Under the pieces are notes generated by a model. That model had not been told where the DNA came from. It was given only the letters and a program-made list of their open reading frames with translations, and did not search any database. DNA of 58,048 bases from Alphaproteobacteria bacterium. Lineage in GTDB: Bacteria; Pseudomonadota; Alphaproteobacteria; Rhizobiales; Beijerinckiaceae. A program made the translations under genes and the position numbers. The stretch lies in NCBI GenBank assembly GCA_016869595.1, contig VGDT01000018.1, forward strand, positions 1 to 58,048, read 5' to 3'. Of this stretch, positions 56,311 to 58,048 are shown piece after piece (the first letter of the stretch is position 1; each line of letters opens with the position of its first letter).

Positions 56311-56709
56311 TTATTTCGCGTCTACGGTGAATTCGTAGTTTCCCTCGACGATATGTCCGTCGCTGGAGAGCACGCGGTAGCGCACGATGTATTTGCCGGG
56401 CGCGAGCTCTGGCGCGTTCACCGACAATTCGCGCGGTTTCTCCGGAACGCCGATATTGCCTTCTCCGAGAATCTTCCCGTCGGGCGTCTCGATAGTGATC
56501 TTCGAGTAAGGCGGTTCAACGCCTCCGCCAAAACGCAACTTGACGGTCTTGGGAGGCCCCGCCACATGTTCTTTCGATGAAGGCGTCGCGTCAACGAGGA
56601 AGGAATGCGCGAACGCCGAAGTCGCTCCCAGGACGATGGCGAAAACTGCGCCGATGGCGCAGCTGAAACCGCGCGCCCCCATTGACGAAGTCTTGTCGAC
56701 GATTTTCAT
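56311..56709 (-). CDS. copC: CopC domain copper-binding protein
   Basis: Periplasmic copper-binding protein of 132 residues from the ATG at 56709, with GGGGAG five bases upstream; the longer frame to 56895 overlaps pmoD and is rejected. The signal peptide ends at A-F-A before His (A-H-S-F-L-V-D-A-T-P), so the mature N-terminal His can bind Cu(II). The other ligands lie in L-S-S-D-G-H-I-V-E-G near residue 118 (Asp and His). It sits 65 bp after pmoD and 111 bp before copD. Confidence 0.93.
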   Translation of the reverse strand: MKIVDKTSSMGARGFSCAIGAVFAIVLGATSAFAHSFLVDATPSSKEHVAGPPKTVKLRFGGGVEPPYSKITIETPDGKILGEGNIGVPEKPRELSVNAPELAPGKYIVRYRVLSSDGHIVEGNYEFTVDAK

Positions 56710-56774
56710 GGCGTCTCCCCGGAGGCTCAAGCCTCCCCTTTTCGTTTTTGAGATGTTCATGCGCATCGCCCCGT

Positions 56775-57389
56775 TCAAGACGCCGTGGCGCCGGCGGCAT
56801 CCTTCTTCTTTCCCGACGGATGCGTATGCTTCCAATACACGAAGACGATGCCGGCGATGAGCACGGCTCCGGCGATCTGCGGAACCCAGGCCCATAGGGT
56901 TTCTCCGACCATGAATTTGAACTCGGACGTTTCCTGGGTTCCGTCGGGACGGGTCAGAGTGACGAGGCCGATGTAATGGCCGTTGTTTTTGAAGTTGTGC
57001 TCAAGATTGAAGGTGCCCTTGGTGTATTTGGTCGCCGGACGATAAACCTCGGTCAGCGCCTCAAGGTCCGTATCCTTCGTGATCGGCGTGAGCGGATCAC
57101 GAATGATGCGCAGTTCAAGCGGCATATCGCGGAACGTTGGATTTTCGATATCGAACACGAGAATCGTCGGGCCGGCGGCCGGTATCTCCGCGCAATATTC
57201 GCTGCGCGACTTGCCCGGCTGATAGGCCGTGATGTGAATCATGTCGTAGCCGAACATGACCATGCACATATTGCCCATCGTCATCGCTTCGGGACCGGCG
57301 CCGCCCTCGGAAGCGCGCGCAGGCGCCGTCAACGCCATTGAGAAAAGCGCGCCGAGAACCGCGGCTGCGAGGCTACGCCAATTCTTCAT
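56775..57389 (-). CDS. pmoD: PmoD, periplasmic CuA-like copper protein
   Basis: Product of about 205 residues; the ATG at 57389 has GAGGG six bases upstream, and the ATG at 57395 is too close to it. A signal peptide ends near A-R-A. The conserved cluster M-G-N-M-C-M-V-M-F-G-Y-D-M-I-H-I near residue 42 and Cys near residue 66 (S-E-Y-C-A-E-I) fit the CuA-like site reported for PmoD proteins of methane and ammonia oxidisers. A beta-rich domain and a C-terminal membrane helix (about 165-186) complete it. It lies downstream of pmoB on the same strand but after a terminator and a 440 bp gap. It is needed for copper handling or pMMO assembly by inference. Confidence 0.9.
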   Translation of the reverse strand: MKNWRSLAAAVLGALFSMALTAPARASEGGAGPEAMTMGNMCMVMFGYDMIHITAYQPGKSRSEYCAEIPAAGPTILVFDIENPTFRDMPLELRIIRDPLTPITKDTDLEALTEVYRPATKYTKGTFNLEHNFKNNGHYIGLVTLTRPDGTQETSEFKFMVGETLWAWVPQIAGAVLIAGIVFVYWKHTHPSGKKKDAAGATAS

Positions 57390-57771
57390 TTCCATCCCTC
57401 GATCGATGTTGATTCCAAGGCTGTCGCTCTTGCCGGCGACCGTTGTAAACGCTGCATCTTCTATAGCGGATTTTTGGCTGACGGCTTCATTTTTTCATCT
57501 TCGTCCTAGCGTCGCGTGGCGGCTCGCCGCGGACGTTTCTTTTGACAAATGCCACAAATTGACGCGAGCGAAAACGGCCAGCATTTGATTTGCGTCCAAA
57601 GGACGCACCGCTTGTTTGGGGCCGTTCCGCGCTCGCCCGAAGCCGGAGAGAGGCGATCGCTTCGTCTAATACTCGACCGCTGAAATGAGCGGGATTGCGA
57701 AACCGCCGCGGGGAACGCTTCGCGTCAAACTTCGCTTCATGACTCCGCGTCGCGCCAGGCGACGCCGCCAT
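57390..57771 (-). other. Gap between pmoB and pmoD
   Basis: About 380 bp with no convincing gene. It contains a small gcgtcc-aaa-ggacgc hairpin at 57592-57606. It presumably holds the promoter of the pmoD-copC-copD-PCuAC transcript, but no clear promoter boxes were recognised. Confidence 0.5.
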
Positions 57772-57815
57772 AAAACAAAACCCCCGGCTTTATGGGCCGG
57801 GGGCTTTTTGTTTTT
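57772..57815 (-). terminator. Terminator of the pmoCAB transcript (bidirectional)
   Basis: Stem cccccggc / gccggggg with a seven-base loop. On the minus strand it is followed by TTTTGTTTT, and on the plus strand by CTTTTTGTTTTT. It lies 20-60 bp after the pmoB stop. Confidence 0.9.
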
Positions 57816-57831
57816 AATTCGTCAGTATCGC

Positions 57832-58048
57832 TTAGGGCATATCGCCGGCGACGAACTTCGGAATGACCGGACCGCCGATTTCGGCCGCGAAGCGGCGTCC
57901 CGTCGGCGAGAAGAACATCAACAGGCCGCCGATCTGGCTATCGGTGTCGTAAGCCAGGTCAGACAGACGCTCGATGTCCCAACGCGCGTCCTGCACCTTC
58001 ACGGCGATTTCCTTGGTCTCGCCCGGCGCGATCGGCGTCGGGTCCGTC
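57832..58048 (-). CDS. pmoB: Particulate methane monooxygenase subunit B, C-terminal part
   Basis: The window ends inside this gene, so only the last 71 codons and the stop (TAA at 57832) are seen. The fragment belongs to the C-terminal cupredoxin domain: P-I-A-P-G-E-T-K-E-I, then D-A-R-W-D-I-E-R-L-S-D-L-A-Y-D-T-D-S-Q-I-G-G-L-L and P-V-I-P-K-F-V-A-G-D-M-P at the end. This matches Methylocystis/Methylosinus PmoB as I remember it. PmoB is the periplasmic copper-binding subunit of pMMO. pmoC and pmoA should lie just outside the window. Confidence 0.93.
   Translation of the reverse strand, partial: TDPTPIAPGETKEIAVKVQDARWDIERLSDLAYDTDSQIGGLLMFFSPTGRRFAAEIGGPVIPKFVAGDMP

Overview
The window reads as chromosomal DNA of an alphaproteobacterial (type II) methanotroph, most likely Methylocystis or Methylosinus. 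The main evidence is the right edge. It holds the C-terminal 71 codons of particulate methane monooxygenase subunit B (pmoB), followed on the same strand by pmoD, copC, a copD fusion and a PCu(A)C-type copper chaperone. An octaheme hydroxylamine oxidoreductase (haoA) and a second PmoD-family protein fit this, because pMMO also oxidises ammonia to hydroxylamine. CpdR, a DUF1465/RcdA protein, an ornithine-lipid acyltransferase (OlsB), a B12-dependent ribonucleotide reductase and a suhB-linked small RNA fit Rhizobiales. The DNA is GC rich throughout, with a few short AT-rich gaps.

Layout. 1-8190: DUF3124 protein, recF, a GST, gyrB, an IS5-type insertion sequence and olsB. 8190-13120: nrdJ behind a pair of NrdR boxes and a small translationally coupled ORF, with clusters of palindromic repeats on both sides, then a GIY-YIG protein. 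13128-17620: glyS, a DUF559 nuclease-fold gene boxed by inverted repeats, trxB and a Gly/Trp-rich secreted protein. 18017-23550: rlpA, an outer-membrane-like protein, a stress-type membrane protein, an LpoA-like lipoprotein divergent from rsmI-yraN, and a metallophosphoesterase. 23707-25416: haoA. 25536-31230: a lysophospholipase, hisN, an N-formylglutamate amidohydrolase, cpdR, a homocysteine methyltransferase, rpmE, rcdA and a four-hairpin small RNA. 31432-37750: suhB, a GNAT, csp, pyk, DUF1036, hemB and a histone-H1-like protein. 38411-45330: gatB, gatA-gatC, chorismate mutase, ruvX and plsY-dprA. 45551-52741: a YcjF-like protein, xthA, a CBS protein, the PmoD paralogue, sodB, an SRPBCC protein and an aminotransferase. 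53199-58048: the copper/pMMO accessory region.

Functional links. The pMMO accessory genes form a minus-strand copper-handling set: PmoD (predicted CuA-like site), CopC (periplasmic Cu binding), CopD (membrane Cu protein, here fused to a cytochrome c and a thioredoxin-like domain) and PCuAC. HaoA could remove hydroxylamine made by pMMO. CpdR and RcdA are ClpXP adaptors in alphaproteobacterial cell-cycle proteolysis and lie 1.4 kb apart.

The most unusual feature is the number of dispersed palindromic repeats, in at least five families. Three lie in frame inside the essential gene glyS, one overlaps the 3' end of another gene, and one pair brackets the DUF559 gene. No tRNA, rRNA or CRISPR array was found. 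Start codons were re-chosen from ribosome binding sites and protein N-termini; where this was uncertain, the entry says so.
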